The position numbers and the translations under genes were made by a program. A model generated the notes under the pieces. The model saw nothing but the letters and a program-made list of their open reading frames with translations. It had not been told where the DNA came from and searched no databases. Positions 18,610 through 26,816 of a DNA stretch of 64,000 nucleotides are shown piece after piece. The stretch spans positions 186,001 to 250,000 of the forward strand of contig NZ_JAGTTN010000004.1 in the NCBI RefSeq assembly GCF_020682705.1. Reading direction: 5' to 3'. This stretch comes from Microbacterium allomyrinae (GTDB lineage: Bacteria > Actinomycetota > Actinomycetes > Actinomycetales > Microbacteriaceae). Numbering within the stretch: position 1 is the first letter of the stretch; the number at the start of each line of letters is the position of its first letter.

Positions 18610-19841
18610 TTCGCCGGCGCGCGGGCGAAATCGGCGAGCCGGAACCCTTCGAGCCTGGCCTGAGCCGACGTGAGCACGACGTCCGATCCGAGCACGGCGC
18701 GCGCGGCCAGATGGTCGCGCACGGCGTTGACCGACTCGACGCAGCGCAACCGGCCTTCGCGGAATCGCAGCACGGAGAAGCTCCCCGCGGCGAGGTCGCC
18801 CAGCACGAGGAGTTCGTCCGCCGGGCTGCTGATCCCCGCGATCGTCAGCTTGTCGCCGCCCTGATGGCTCCAGAACCAAGGCAGGTCACGGTATGGCACC
18901 GTCTCATTCGTCTGAGCGGCGATGGCCCGGGCGACGTGGCGGCCCTGGTCCAGAGCGTTCTGCACCGACTCGATGCGCCGCCGCACGCCGGCGTGCGGGT
19001 TCGGGTGCGTGGCGCAGTCTCCGATCGCCCAGATCCGGGGATCGGATGTGCGCAGCCCGGCATCGACGACCACGCCGTCATCGACCTGGAGCCCGGCGCG
19101 TGCGGCGAGCTCGTCGTTCGGGTGCACGCCGATGCCGACGACCACCACATCGACATCGATCACGCGGTCGTCCGCGAGCACGACGCCATCCACTCGCCCG
19201 CCATTGCCGCGCAGGGCGCGGACCTCGGTGCCGGACACGAGGCGCGCGCCGGACGCGACCAGGCGCCGGGTGAAGTACTCCACGACCGTCGGTGACGCCG
19301 AGCGCGCCATCGGCCCGGATCGGGGCGAGACGACGGTGACGTCGAGACCCCTTTCGCGCGCTGCCGCCGCGACCTCCATGCCGATGAAGCCCGCACCGAT
19401 GATGCCGATGCGACGATGGGCCGCGAGCGCTCCGCGGATCGCGTCAGCCTCGTCGGCGGTCCGCAGGCTCAGCACGCCGGTCAGCCCGGCGCCCGGCACC
19501 TCCAGGGCGCGATTGCGGGCGCCGGTGGCCAGAACCAGCCGCGCGTAGGGGGTCCAGACGCCGTCCGACGTGCGAACACGGCGGTGCGCGCGGTCGATCT
19601 CCACGGCACGTACGGTGCGCAGCTCGATACCCGACTCGGCGAAGAACGACGGCCCGCGGAGGGAGACACGGCCGACGGGGCCGGTGGCGAGGAGGTGCTC
19701 CTTCGACAGCGGAGGTCGCTGGTAGGGGGGATGCGTTTCGTCGCCCATGAGCATGATGGCGTTGCGATAGCCCTCCCGCCGGAGTGAGTCCGCGACCTGC
19801 ACGCCGGCATGACCGGCGCCCACGATGATCGTGCCCGGCAT
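18600..19841 (-). CDS. FAD-dependent ferredoxin reductase of P450 system
   Basis: 413-residue NAD(P)H:ferredoxin oxidoreductase of the putidaredoxin-reductase type. It has an N-terminal FAD-binding IIVGAGHAGVQVADSLRREG, a second dinucleotide fold IGIIGAGFIGMEVAAAARERG at about residue 147, the FAD-contact IWAIGDCATHPNP at about 278, and a C-terminal dimer-like domain with WFWSHQGGDKLTIAG. It passes electrons from NAD(P)H to the adjacent ferredoxin. The ATG overlaps the ferredoxin stop (TAATG), so translation is coupled. It is the last gene of the P450-ferredoxin-reductase operon. Confidence 0.92.
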   Translation of the reverse strand: MPGTIIVGAGHAGVQVADSLRREGYRNAIMLMGDETHPPYQRPPLSKEHLLATGPVGRVSLRGPSFFAESGIELRTVRAVEIDRAHRRVRTSDGVWTPYARLVLATGARNRALEVPGAGLTGVLSLRTADEADAIRGALAAHRRIGIIGAGFIGMEVAAAARERGLDVTVVSPRSGPMARSASPTVVEYFTRRLVASGARLVSGTEVRALRGNGGRVDGVVLADDRVIDVDVVVVGIGVHPNDELAARAGLQVDDGVVVDAGLRTSDPRIWAIGDCATHPNPHAGVRRRIESVQNALDQGRHVARAIAAQTNETVPYRDLPWFWSHQGGDKLTIAGISSPADELLVLGDLAAGSFSVLRFREGRLRCVESVNAVRDHLAARAVLGSDVVLTSAQARLEGFRLADFARAPAKPR

Positions 19842-20176
19842 TAGGAGTACTGCGATGCGGGTATGTCGACTTCCAGCGCCGGCAGCGCGGGGCCGAGGTG
19901 GATCTGGCAGCCCAGGCGGCTTCGCGCCTCGTCGCGGCCAGAGACTGAGAACTCGAGCATGTCGACCTCGTCCGCTCCGGCCGGGGCGAGACGATCGAGG
20001 AACTCCTCGCGCACGAGCACGTGACACGTGGCGCACATCGCCTGCCCGCCGCACTCGCCGATGATGCCGGGTACCGCGTTCGTCACTGCTGCACGCATCA
20101 CCGACATCCCGTCGGCGACGGTGACGGAGACAGCGGCGCGGCCGGCGGGGGCGAGATGGAAGGTCACTTCAGGCAC
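19841..20176 (-). CDS. [2Fe-2S] ferredoxin of P450 system
   Basis: 111-residue adrenodoxin/putidaredoxin-type ferredoxin. The cluster ligands are Cys42, Cys48, Cys51 (CGGQAMCATC) and Cys90 (LGCQIHL). The start is the GTG at 20176, which overlaps the P450 stop codon region (TGACGTG). It carries single electrons from the flavoprotein reductase at 18600 to the P450 at 20178. The order P450, ferredoxin, reductase with overlapping ends is the classic class I bacterial arrangement. Confidence 0.92.
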   Translation of the reverse strand: MPEVTFHLAPAGRAAVSVTVADGMSVMRAAVTNAVPGIIGECGGQAMCATCHVLVREEFLDRLAPAGADEVDMLEFSVSGRDEARSRLGCQIHLGPALPALEVDIPASQYS

Positions 20177-20177
20177 G

Positions 20178-21377
20178 TCAGGCGACCTCGTCCCACGTGA
20201 CGGGGAGGCTCGTCGGTCCCCGGAAGAGCCAGCCGCGGAACTGGACCGCGTCCGCATCGACGGGGCGCAGCCCCGCCAGCCGCTGATACAGCATCGGCCA
20301 GGCCACCTGGCCGACGGCGCTCTTGGCCGCCCATGAGCCGGCGCAGAGGTGCACGCCACTGCCGAACGCGAGGTGGGGCTTCTTCTCGCGGAAGACCGAG
20401 AAGTCGTCGGGATCCTCGAACTGCGCGGCATCGCGGTTGGCCGCGGCCACCACAGCGGCGACGCGGGAGCCGGCAGGTATCGTGAAGCCGCCGAGCTCCA
20501 CATCGGCGACCGCAAGCTTCGTGAGGGCGCCGATCGGCGAGAGCCATCGCACAACTTCGTCGAACGCCGCCGGGAACCTCGACGGGTCCGCGATCAGCCG
20601 TGCTCGCTGCTCCGGATGGCGGGCGAACGCCCACACCCCGCTGGTGAGAACATGCTCGGGTTCGTTGATGCCGCCGGAGATCGTCAGCTTCACGCTGGCG
20701 CGCACCGACTCCAGCGGGACGGGACGAGGCCCGTTGATCATGGCGGACAGCATCGAGTCGTCGGGCGCGGCCCGCAGACGAGGAATCGCGATCTCGATCG
20801 CTGCGTCGACCTCGTCGTTCGACTTCTCGCACTCCGCCCAGATGTCAGGATCGTCGACGATGTTTGCCACCGCGCGGATGAAGGTTCGCGACCAGCGCTG
20901 CATCTGTGTGGAGTCGACGCCTACGAGCCCGAGCATCGCGATCAGGTTGTCGGCCGCGAGGGGCGCCGAGAACTCCGCATCGAGGTCGGCGCCCGGACCG
21001 GCCTCGATCAGCCGGTCGAGCCGGGTGCGGGTGTTCCTCTCGAACATCGGCTTCCAGACATCGGCGACGATTCTCGGGCGCAGGGCGGGGTTGATCGCAG
21101 CACGATCGGCAGCATGCTCAGGGTCGTCCTTTCGCAGCATGGTGTGGCCGATCGCCCGCGGCATGAGGTCCCGTGGATCCGGAACCGTCGAGGTGAAGAT
21201 GGTCGGATCCGATTCGATGAACCGGCAGTCCTCGTAGCGGGTGGCGAAATAGCGTTCGGCCGCCGGCACATAGGCGACGGGCGTCTCTTCCTGCAGCCGG
21301 CGGTAGACGCCGAGTGGATCGGTGTTGAGCGCGTCGAGGGTGACCCAGTCGGCGACCGGCGCCGTGGATGATGACAT
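20178..21377 (-). CDS. Cytochrome P450 monooxygenase
   Basis: 399-residue soluble bacterial P450. The heme-binding loop is FGSGVHLCAG at about 338-347 with proximal Cys345. The ExxR pair lies in FDEVVRW, and DRDAAQ-like NRDAAQFEDPDDF precedes the heme loop. The I-helix reads ISGGINEPEH, so the usual acid-threonine pair of oxygen activation is replaced by Asn-Glu-Pro, as in some O-demethylating or peroxide-tolerant P450s. It probably starts catabolism by dealkylating or hydroxylating the substrate. It is divergent from the LysR gene, whose product is the likely activator. Confidence 0.92.
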   Translation of the reverse strand: MSSSTAPVADWVTLDALNTDPLGVYRRLQEETPVAYVPAAERYFATRYEDCRFIESDPTIFTSTVPDPRDLMPRAIGHTMLRKDDPEHAADRAAINPALRPRIVADVWKPMFERNTRTRLDRLIEAGPGADLDAEFSAPLAADNLIAMLGLVGVDSTQMQRWSRTFIRAVANIVDDPDIWAECEKSNDEVDAAIEIAIPRLRAAPDDSMLSAMINGPRPVPLESVRASVKLTISGGINEPEHVLTSGVWAFARHPEQRARLIADPSRFPAAFDEVVRWLSPIGALTKLAVADVELGGFTIPAGSRVAAVVAAANRDAAQFEDPDDFSVFREKKPHLAFGSGVHLCAGSWAAKSAVGQVAWPMLYQRLAGLRPVDADAVQFRGWLFRGPTSLPVTWDEVA

Positions 21378-21453
21378 GGTCTGACTCCTTCGTCAGCGCT
21401 GTGGAGCGTTGTGGTGCCAGTCTGCGTTGTCTCTCTTTCCGAGTAAAACGGGT

Positions 21454-21469
21454 TTATTCGTGTTCATAA
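21454..21469. promoter_or_regulatory. Candidate LysR-type binding dyad
   Basis: TTAT (21454-21457) and ATAA (21466-21469) form a perfect dyad across 8 bases in the only A/T-rich patch of the 109-base gap between the P450 operon and the divergent LysR gene. LysR activators typically bind T-N11-A dyads in such divergent gaps, repressing their own gene and activating the neighbour. The assignment is by position and symmetry only. Confidence 0.4.
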
Positions 21470-21486
21470 CGTGGGAATATCGGGAT

Positions 21487-22410
21487 ATGGCCGGAGACTT
21501 CACGATTCGCCAACTCACCTATTTCGTCGAGCTGGCGCGCTCCGGATCTCTCCGCGAGGCCAGCGGACGCCTGCACATCTCGGAATCTGCTCTTGCCTCG
21601 TCGCTGACCGAACTGGAGACGGCTCTGGACGTGCAGCTCTGCATCCGCAGGAAAGGACACGGGATCGTGGTGACGCCTGCGGGGCGAGCCCTGGCGGGGC
21701 GTGCGAGGTCTCTGGTGAACGAGGCGCACGCGCTGGCAGCAGAGCTGTCGGCTTCGACCGGCATGCTGAGCGGTGCCGTCCGGCTCGGCAGCACGGCGGG
21801 CTTGGCCCCGATCATGCTCCCGCCGCTGGTCGAGCGCTTCGCCGTCGAGCATCCGGCAGTCCGGGTGGGACTCGAGGTCGACGGGCAGTCCGCCCTCGTC
21901 GATGCGCTCCTCGATGGCCGACTCGACCTGGCCTTCTGCTTCCGGTCGCAGCTGCCCGACAGCATCCAGACGCGGGAGCTGTTCCCGACGACCGCTTTCG
22001 TGATCCTCCCCGCCGAACACCGCCTGGCGGCGAATGAGGCGATCTCGCTGGGCGAACTCGTCGATGAGCCGCTGGTGATGACCGACACCGCCCAGAGCGC
22101 GCAGCGCACGCTGGAGATCTTCTCCGCGGTCGGGCTGACTCCCCGCGTGGCGTTCAGGGCTCCGAGCCTTGAGCTGACTCGCTCACTCGTCGCACGCGGC
22201 ATCGGCTACAGCCTTCAGATCCTGCGGTCGCCAGGAGATGTGAGCTACGAGGGCCTGCCTCTGGCCGTCCGCCCACTCGCTCCGGCACCACCCGAGGACA
22301 GCGTGGTCGTGGCCTGGCCGGCGGCGATGCGGCCCAGTGCGACAGCCGCGGCGGCGATCGAGATCGCGCTCGCGGCGCGGACTCCGGAGCGCGCGTTCAC
22401 CGCAGCTTGA
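21487..22410 (+). CDS. LysR-family transcriptional regulator
   Basis: 307-residue LysR regulator. The N-terminal winged helix-turn-helix is clear (FTIRQLTYFVELARSGSLRE, then ESALASSLTELETAL), followed by the linker helix to about residue 90. The two-lobed effector-binding domain begins GAVRLGSTAGLAPIMLPPL. An aromatic or carboxylate effector is usual for LysR proteins in catabolic clusters. Its divergent position points to control of the P450 operon. The ATG at 21487 begins right after the DNA-binding dyad region. Confidence 0.92.
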   Translation: MAGDFTIRQLTYFVELARSGSLREASGRLHISESALASSLTELETALDVQLCIRRKGHGIVVTPAGRALAGRARSLVNEAHALAAELSASTGMLSGAVRLGSTAGLAPIMLPPLVERFAVEHPAVRVGLEVDGQSALVDALLDGRLDLAFCFRSQLPDSIQTRELFPTTAFVILPAEHRLAANEAISLGELVDEPLVMTDTAQSAQRTLEIFSAVGLTPRVAFRAPSLELTRSLVARGIGYSLQILRSPGDVSYEGLPLAVRPLAPAPPEDSVVVAWPAAMRPSATAAAAIEIALAARTPERAFTAA

Positions 22411-22429
22411 TCGCACCGCTCCGGTGCGA

Positions 22430-22458
22430 TTGTTCGGTGAGCGAACGCCGTGTATGCT
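22430..22458 (+). promoter_or_regulatory. IclR gene promoter with overlapping operator
   Basis: TTGTTC (22430-22435) and TATGCT (22453-22458) are separated by 17 bases. The spacer is overlapped by the inverted repeat GTTCG-GTGAG-CGAAC (22432-22446), whose right half GAGCGAAC matches the island operator unit. The expected transcription start falls at or one base before the ATG at 22466, and no Shine-Dalgarno is present, so the mRNA is predicted to be leaderless. Autoregulation of the IclR gene is the simplest reading. Confidence 0.6.
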
Positions 22459-22465
22459 CTGCCGC

Positions 22466-23275
22466 ATGCCAGGAACCGATGAAATCGATGACGCCGAACT
22501 CGCTCTGGCAGGCGGTGGGGAACGACTCGAGCAGCTGGAGCGAGCCATCAGCGTGCTCGAAGCGTTCAACCGCGAGCGCTCGTCGCTGTCGCTCAGCGAG
22601 GTGGCGCAGCTGACCGGCATCACGCGTGCCGCCGCGCGGCGGATCCTGCTCACGCTGCGGGCGCTGGGACACGTCCGCTCCGACGGCCGGCGCTTCTCGC
22701 TGACGCCCAAGGTGCTGAACCTGGGCTGGGGCTACTTCGCATCGCTCAGCATCAGCGAGATCGCCCAACCCATCATGCAGGAGGTGGTGACGGCGACGGA
22801 GGGATCGTGCTCGATGGCGGTGCTCGACGGCCCGGACATCGTGTACGTCGCTCGCGTGCACACTCCGCGGATGATGACGATCGGCGGGTCGGTCGGCAGC
22901 CGGCTGCCGGCCAGTGCGACGGCCGCAGGCCGCAACCTGCTCGCGGGGCTCGACGACGCGGCGCTCGACGCGTATCTCGCCGACGAGCCGCTCGAGCAGT
23001 ACACCCGACGCACAATCACCGACCCGGAGCTGTTCCGGGCGGAGCTGCGAACGATCCGTGACCAGGGGTGGGCCATCGTGGATCAGGAACTCGAGATCGG
23101 CCTCCGGGCGATCTCCGTGCCGGTGCGCGGTCATGACGGCCAGATCACCTCGGCGCTGAGCGTCTCCTCGAACTCGGCGCGCGTCAGCCTGCTGGAGATC
23201 AGGCGTCGGTCGCTTCCCGCACTCCAGGAGGCCGCCGCGACGATCTCGACCGCGCTCCTTCGCAGCGGTCATTGA
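22466..23275 (+). CDS. IclR-family regulator (PcaR/PcaU-like)
   Basis: 269-residue IclR regulator. The N-terminal winged helix (LEQLERAISVLEAFNRERSS, LSEVAQLTGITRAAARRILL) is followed by a C-terminal effector domain with VYVARVHTPRMM, the conserved SATAAGRNLLAG segment and AISVPVRGHDGQITSALSVS. Sequence character is closest to the PcaR/PcaU/PobR type that controls protocatechuate and related catabolism. Sites with GTTC/GAAC half-sites occur upstream of five or six transcription units in this island, including its own gene, which makes this protein the likely cluster-wide regulator. Confidence 0.92.
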   Translation: MPGTDEIDDAELALAGGGERLEQLERAISVLEAFNRERSSLSLSEVAQLTGITRAAARRILLTLRALGHVRSDGRRFSLTPKVLNLGWGYFASLSISEIAQPIMQEVVTATEGSCSMAVLDGPDIVYVARVHTPRMMTIGGSVGSRLPASATAAGRNLLAGLDDAALDAYLADEPLEQYTRRTITDPELFRAELRTIRDQGWAIVDQELEIGLRAISVPVRGHDGQITSALSVSSNSARVSLLEIRRRSLPALQEAAATISTALLRSGH

Positions 23276-23296
23276 CGCGGCGGCGGTGCTCGCCGG

Positions 23297-24178
23297 TCAG
23301 AGCGACGACGGCGCGAGCACAATGTCGAAGCGCACGTCCGCCCAACTGCGCCCACCGAGGTTGCGGCCGTCCGGAGTCGGGTCGGAGGCGGAATGGACGA
23401 CGAAGTCCTTGACGAGCGAGTCCTTGACGCCGAAGACAGAGTCGTGATCGAGAAGCTCGTCGCCGCGCACGAAGATGTGCGTCACGAGGGTTCGCAAACC
23501 TGGCGCCGACACCATGAAGTGCAGGTGTGAGGCGCGCATGGGCGATCGGCCGGTGGCGGCGAGCAGGGAGCCCACCGGTCCATCCGCGGGAATCGGATAG
23601 GGCGTCGGCGTGAGGCCCCAGAATCTGTATCGTCCGCTCTCATCCGAGAGCTGGTAGCCGCGGCCCGCAACGCGACCGTCGCCGTACTGAACGTCGTACA
23701 GACCTTCTTCGTCGGCCTCCCACACTTCGAGCCGGGCACCGGCGATGGGGGAGCCGTCGACATCTGTGACGGTTCCCTCGACGAAGCAGGGCTGCCCTGG
23801 CGCCGCCGCCGAGAGGTCGCCCCCATAAGGGATGAAGGGTGCTTCTTCCGTGAAGAAGGGGCCGAAGACGGTCGCCTCCGTGGCATCGCGATAGGCCTCG
23901 TTGTTCACGGCGACCGTTTGCATCGAGATGCCGAGCACATCGGAGAGCAGGATGAATTCCTGACGCTGCGCATTCGTGATCCGGCCCGCTTCGCCGAGGA
24001 ACCGGATCGCCGCGTCCCACTCTGCTTCACCCAGCCTCACTTCGCGCACGAAGGCATGGAGATGGCGCACGAGTGCCCGCATGAGCTCCTTCAAGCGCGG
24101 GTCGGCGGTGTCGTCGAACGACGCGACGACCAACTCGACGAGGGCCTGTTCGCGTGCGGACTGCTCGGGAGAGATCAT
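23297..24178 (-). CDS. Hydroxyquinol 1,2-dioxygenase (intradiol)
   Basis: 293-residue intradiol dioxygenase that opens hydroxyquinol (1,2,4-trihydroxybenzene) to maleylacetate. The N-terminal dimerisation helix domain (about 1-100) is of the hydroxyquinol/catechol type. The non-heme Fe(III) ligands are recognisable: Tyr in GLYDVQYGD, Tyr in [10 protein letters not shown], and the two His in RASHLHFMV. It overlaps the maleylacetate reductase gene upstream by the ATGA pattern (24175-24178), so the two consecutive pathway steps are cotranslated. Catechol 1,2-dioxygenase is the alternative, but the MAR partner favours hydroxyquinol. Confidence 0.9.
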   Translation of the reverse strand: MISPEQSAREQALVELVVASFDDTADPRLKELMRALVRHLHAFVREVRLGEAEWDAAIRFLGEAGRITNAQRQEFILLSDVLGISMQTVAVNNEAYRDATEATVFGPFFTEEAPFIPYGGDLSAAAPGQPCFVEGTVTDVDGSPIAGARLEVWEADEEGLYDVQYGDGRVAGRGYQLSDESGRYRFWGLTPTPYPIPADGPVGSLLAATGRSPMRASHLHFMVSAPGLRTLVTHIFVRGDELLDHDSVFGVKDSLVKDFVVHSASDPTPDGRNLGGRSWADVRFDIVLAPSSL

Positions 24179-25272
24179 CGGCCGCGGAGGGTCTCGGATG
24201 AGCGGCCGTCGGCCGCGGCGCCGAGGAGCAGCTGCAGCGAGTCGAGGTCGACCGGTCGCGGGTTCGACGCCGGCACCTGGGGCAGGATGATCTCGGCGGC
24301 TTCCCGGATGCGGTCGGGATCGAAGCCGAGATCGCGCAGTGCCGATGGTGCGCCGACATCGTCGCGCAGGGCGTCCAGGCCCTCGACGGCGTCGGAGGCA
24401 TCCAGGGCTCTCGCGATCGCCCGCTCTGCCGCGGGCGCGGCGCCGACGTTGAACGCCGTCACGTAGGGCAGCACGATCGCGTGCGTCTGGGCGTGAGGGA
24501 GGTCGTATGTGCCGCCCAGCACATGGCAGATCTTGTGATGGAGCCCGGAACCGGCCGAGGCGAACGCCACCGCGGCGAGGTAAGCACCGAACTGCGCCTG
24601 CTCGCGGCCTGCAAGCCCGCCAGGATCGGCGACGACGCCCCGCAGGCCCGTCGCGAGCGCCCGGATGCCTTCGGCTGCGAGGGCGGCGTTGATCGGGTCG
24701 GCACGCGGCGCCCAGAGCGAGTCCACGCAGTGGGCGACGCCGTTCAGCCCCGAGGTGACGGAGAGCTCGACCGGCAAACTCAGAGTGAGTTCCGCGTCGT
24801 AGACGACGGCGCCCGGCAGGACCCGGTCATCGACGCCCGTGGTCTTGCGAGCCCCCTCGGTGAGCCCCCATACATTGGTGGCCTCCGAGCCCGCGTACGT
24901 GGTGGGAACGGCCACGATCGGGATGCCGGTGGTCAGGGCGATCGCTTTGGCGAGGCCCGTGGTCGAACCGCCGCCGACACTCACGATCAGGTCGACGCCC
25001 GCCCTCACGGCCTCAACGCGCGCGGCTTCCGCCACGGCCGCCGGAACGTGCTGCACGACGTCCGTCCAGATCAGCGCAGGCTCGACGGAGCCGGTCACCG
25101 TCCGTGCCATCGCGAGCTTCGCCTCGCTGGCGATCAGCATGACGCGGAGGGCGCCCGCGTCGGAGATCTCCGACGCGACGTTGCGGGCCGCGTGGCCGGT
25201 CCCGAAGCGCACCCGTTGGGGGAGGGCACGGTGTGTGAAGACGAGCGGAGAATGGTCACGGGCGATGGTCAT
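24175..25272 (-). CDS. Maleylacetate reductase
   Basis: 365-residue iron-containing alcohol-dehydrogenase-family enzyme that reduces maleylacetate to 3-oxoadipate with NAD(P)H. The dinucleotide-binding [14 protein letters not shown] at about 100-113, [14 protein letters not shown], and the metal region [13 protein letters not shown] followed by [10 protein letters not shown] and [10 protein letters not shown] match the MAR group (TfdF, MacA). It is the first gene of a two-gene operon with hydroxyquinol dioxygenase. The start is ATG 25272. It is divergent from the MmgE/PrpD gene, and operator-like repeats lie in the gap. Confidence 0.92.
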   Translation of the reverse strand: MTIARDHSPLVFTHRALPQRVRFGTGHAARNVASEISDAGALRVMLIASEAKLAMARTVTGSVEPALIWTDVVQHVPAAVAEAARVEAVRAGVDLIVSVGGGSTTGLAKAIALTTGIPIVAVPTTYAGSEATNVWGLTEGARKTTGVDDRVLPGAVVYDAELTLSLPVELSVTSGLNGVAHCVDSLWAPRADPINAALAAEGIRALATGLRGVVADPGGLAGREQAQFGAYLAAVAFASAGSGLHHKICHVLGGTYDLPHAQTHAIVLPYVTAFNVGAAPAAERAIARALDASDAVEGLDALRDDVGAPSALRDLGFDPDRIREAAEIILPQVPASNPRPVDLDSLQLLLGAAADGRSSETLRGR

Positions 25273-25288
25273 GCAGACACTCCGATGT

Positions 25289-25322
25289 GTTCTAATGTCG
25301 AACTAGCGTGCGCTCAACGCAC
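25289..25322. promoter_or_regulatory. Degenerate operator pair near maleylacetate reductase gene
   Basis: TAATGTCGAAC (25293-25303) and GCTCAACGCAC (25312-25322) stand 19 bp apart, the same spacing as the island's clear operators, but each carries mismatches. The left part also forms GTTC-N7-GAAC (25289-25303). Its position, 20-50 bases before the maleylacetate reductase ATG on the minus strand, suits control of the 25272-23297 operon. Confidence 0.4.
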
Positions 25323-25364
25323 AACGGTCACCTTACGTCACGCCACATCGCGCGTCCAGCGCGT

Positions 25365-25420
25365 TTGACGATCAACAGTCGTTCTTGTACGCTGACCGAA
25401 CAGTTCGCCTCCTGACGAAC
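25365..25420 (+). promoter_or_regulatory. Promoter plus paired operator of MmgE/PrpD operon
   Basis: TTGACG (25365-25370) and TACGCT (25388-25393) are 17 bases apart. The operator copies GCTGACCGAAC (25391-25401) and TCCTGACGAAC (25410-25420) are 19 bp apart, and the first begins at the fourth base of the -10 box, as at 12463 and 31863. The copies are less perfect than those two, but the arrangement is identical. It would serve the two genes from 25425. Confidence 0.62.
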
Positions 25421-25424
25421 GGAC

Positions 25425-26816
25425 ATGGTGGCGATGGTGACAGCAGCGGAGCGGTTCGGCGAGTTCGTGGCCGGGATCGGCCTCCCCTCGATCCCCGAGC
25501 CCGTGCAGGCCACTGCGGCTCTGCACGCTCTCGACACCCTCGGCTGTGGTCTCGCGGCGTTCGCCCTGGATGCTGCGCCGTACGCCACAGCCCTGCTCGA
25601 AGCGGGAACCCGCGGGCCGAGCACCGGCATCGGGTCGGGTGCCCTCCCCGCACGCGACGCGGCCTTCCTGAACGGCACTCTGTGCCACGCGCTCGACTTC
25701 GACGACACCCACCCGACGTCGGTCGTGCACGTCTCCGCCGTGATCGTGCCGGCGGCGCTGGCGGCGGCGCAGGCTGCCGGCGCCACCGGCGCCGACCTGC
25801 TTGCCGCGCTCGTCGCCGGCAACGAGGTCTCGACGAGGGTCGGTGCTGCCGGAAGCGGGGAGTTCCACGCCCGCGGCCTGCACCCCACTGGCGTCTGCGG
25901 CGTGTTCGGCGCCACCGCGGCGGCCGCGCGCGCCGGGCGGCTCGACTCCCGCCGCACGGCCGACGCGCTCGGGATCGCCGGCAGCATGGCGGCGGGACTG
26001 CTCGAATTCCTGGCAGACGGCTCGCAGACCAAACAGCTGCATGCCGGCTGGGCCGCGCAATCCGGCCTCGCGGCGGCGAGGCTGGCGGCGCGAGGGGCGA
26101 CCGGGCCGCGCACCGTCTTCGAGGGCGATCGGGGCTTCTTCGCGGCTTACCTGAACGGTTTCGACGTCGATCTTGAGGCGCTGGAAGGGCTCGGCGATCG
26201 CTGGGCCACGAGCGAGATCGCGTACAAGCCGTATCCGGCATGTCATTACACCCACGCTCCGGTCGATGCGCTGGCGCACCTGATGGACGCCGAAGGGCTT
26301 CGCGTCGACGACGTCGAGCGGATCGTCGGCCTGACCGACGTCGTCGGCGTCGGACTGGTCTGCGAGCCCGCATCGGCCAAAGTCCTTCCCCGCACGCCGT
26401 ACGACGCGAAGTTCAGCCTTCCCTGGGCGCTGGCGTATCGGCTGGTGCACGGCCGTCTCGATGTCACGAGCTTCACCCCGGACGCGCTCGCCGACCCGCG
26501 AGTGCGGGAACTCACCCCGCGTATCGGCTACGAGCTGAGGCAGTACGCGCCCACGCCGGATGCCTTCGGTGGCGGAGCGAGGGTGTACACCCGCGACGGT
26601 CGGGTCCTGGAACACGAGCTGCGCTACCAGCGAGGCGGGGCCGAGAACCCGCTGAGCGAGGCAGCCATCCTCGAGAAGTACCGCACCAACGCGGGCCTTG
26701 CGCTGCCATCAGAGGCGCTGCGGGCACTCGAGCACGCCCTGCTCGGCCTCGCCGAGGCTCCCGACCTGCGCTTCGCCGACGTACTCGCCGCCGCCCATAG
26801 CGGCGTGGATTCATGA
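25425..26816 (+). CDS. MmgE/PrpD-family protein
   Basis: 463-residue member of the MmgE/PrpD family, which includes 2-methylcitrate dehydratase and cis-aconitate decarboxylase. The family pattern is present: HALDTLGCGLAAF near the N-terminus, NGTLCHALDFDDTHP at about 85, GLHPTGVCG at about 150, and KPYPACHYTHAPVDAL at about 268. The known enzymes act on tricarboxylic or related acids, so here it may dehydrate or decarboxylate a ring-fission-derived acid. It overlaps the next gene by the ATGA pattern. An in-frame ATG at 25434 is an alternative start. The exact reaction is unknown. Confidence 0.85.
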   Translation: MVAMVTAAERFGEFVAGIGLPSIPEPVQATAALHALDTLGCGLAAFALDAAPYATALLEAGTRGPSTGIGSGALPARDAAFLNGTLCHALDFDDTHPTSVVHVSAVIVPAALAAAQAAGATGADLLAALVAGNEVSTRVGAAGSGEFHARGLHPTGVCGVFGATAAAARAGRLDSRRTADALGIAGSMAAGLLEFLADGSQTKQLHAGWAAQSGLAAARLAARGATGPRTVFEGDRGFFAAYLNGFDVDLEALEGLGDRWATSEIAYKPYPACHYTHAPVDALAHLMDAEGLRVDDVERIVGLTDVVGVGLVCEPASAKVLPRTPYDAKFSLPWALAYRLVHGRLDVTSFTPDALADPRVRELTPRIGYELRQYAPTPDAFGGGARVYTRDGRVLEHELRYQRGGAENPLSEAAILEKYRTNAGLALPSEALRALEHALLGLAEAPDLRFADVLAAAHSGVDS

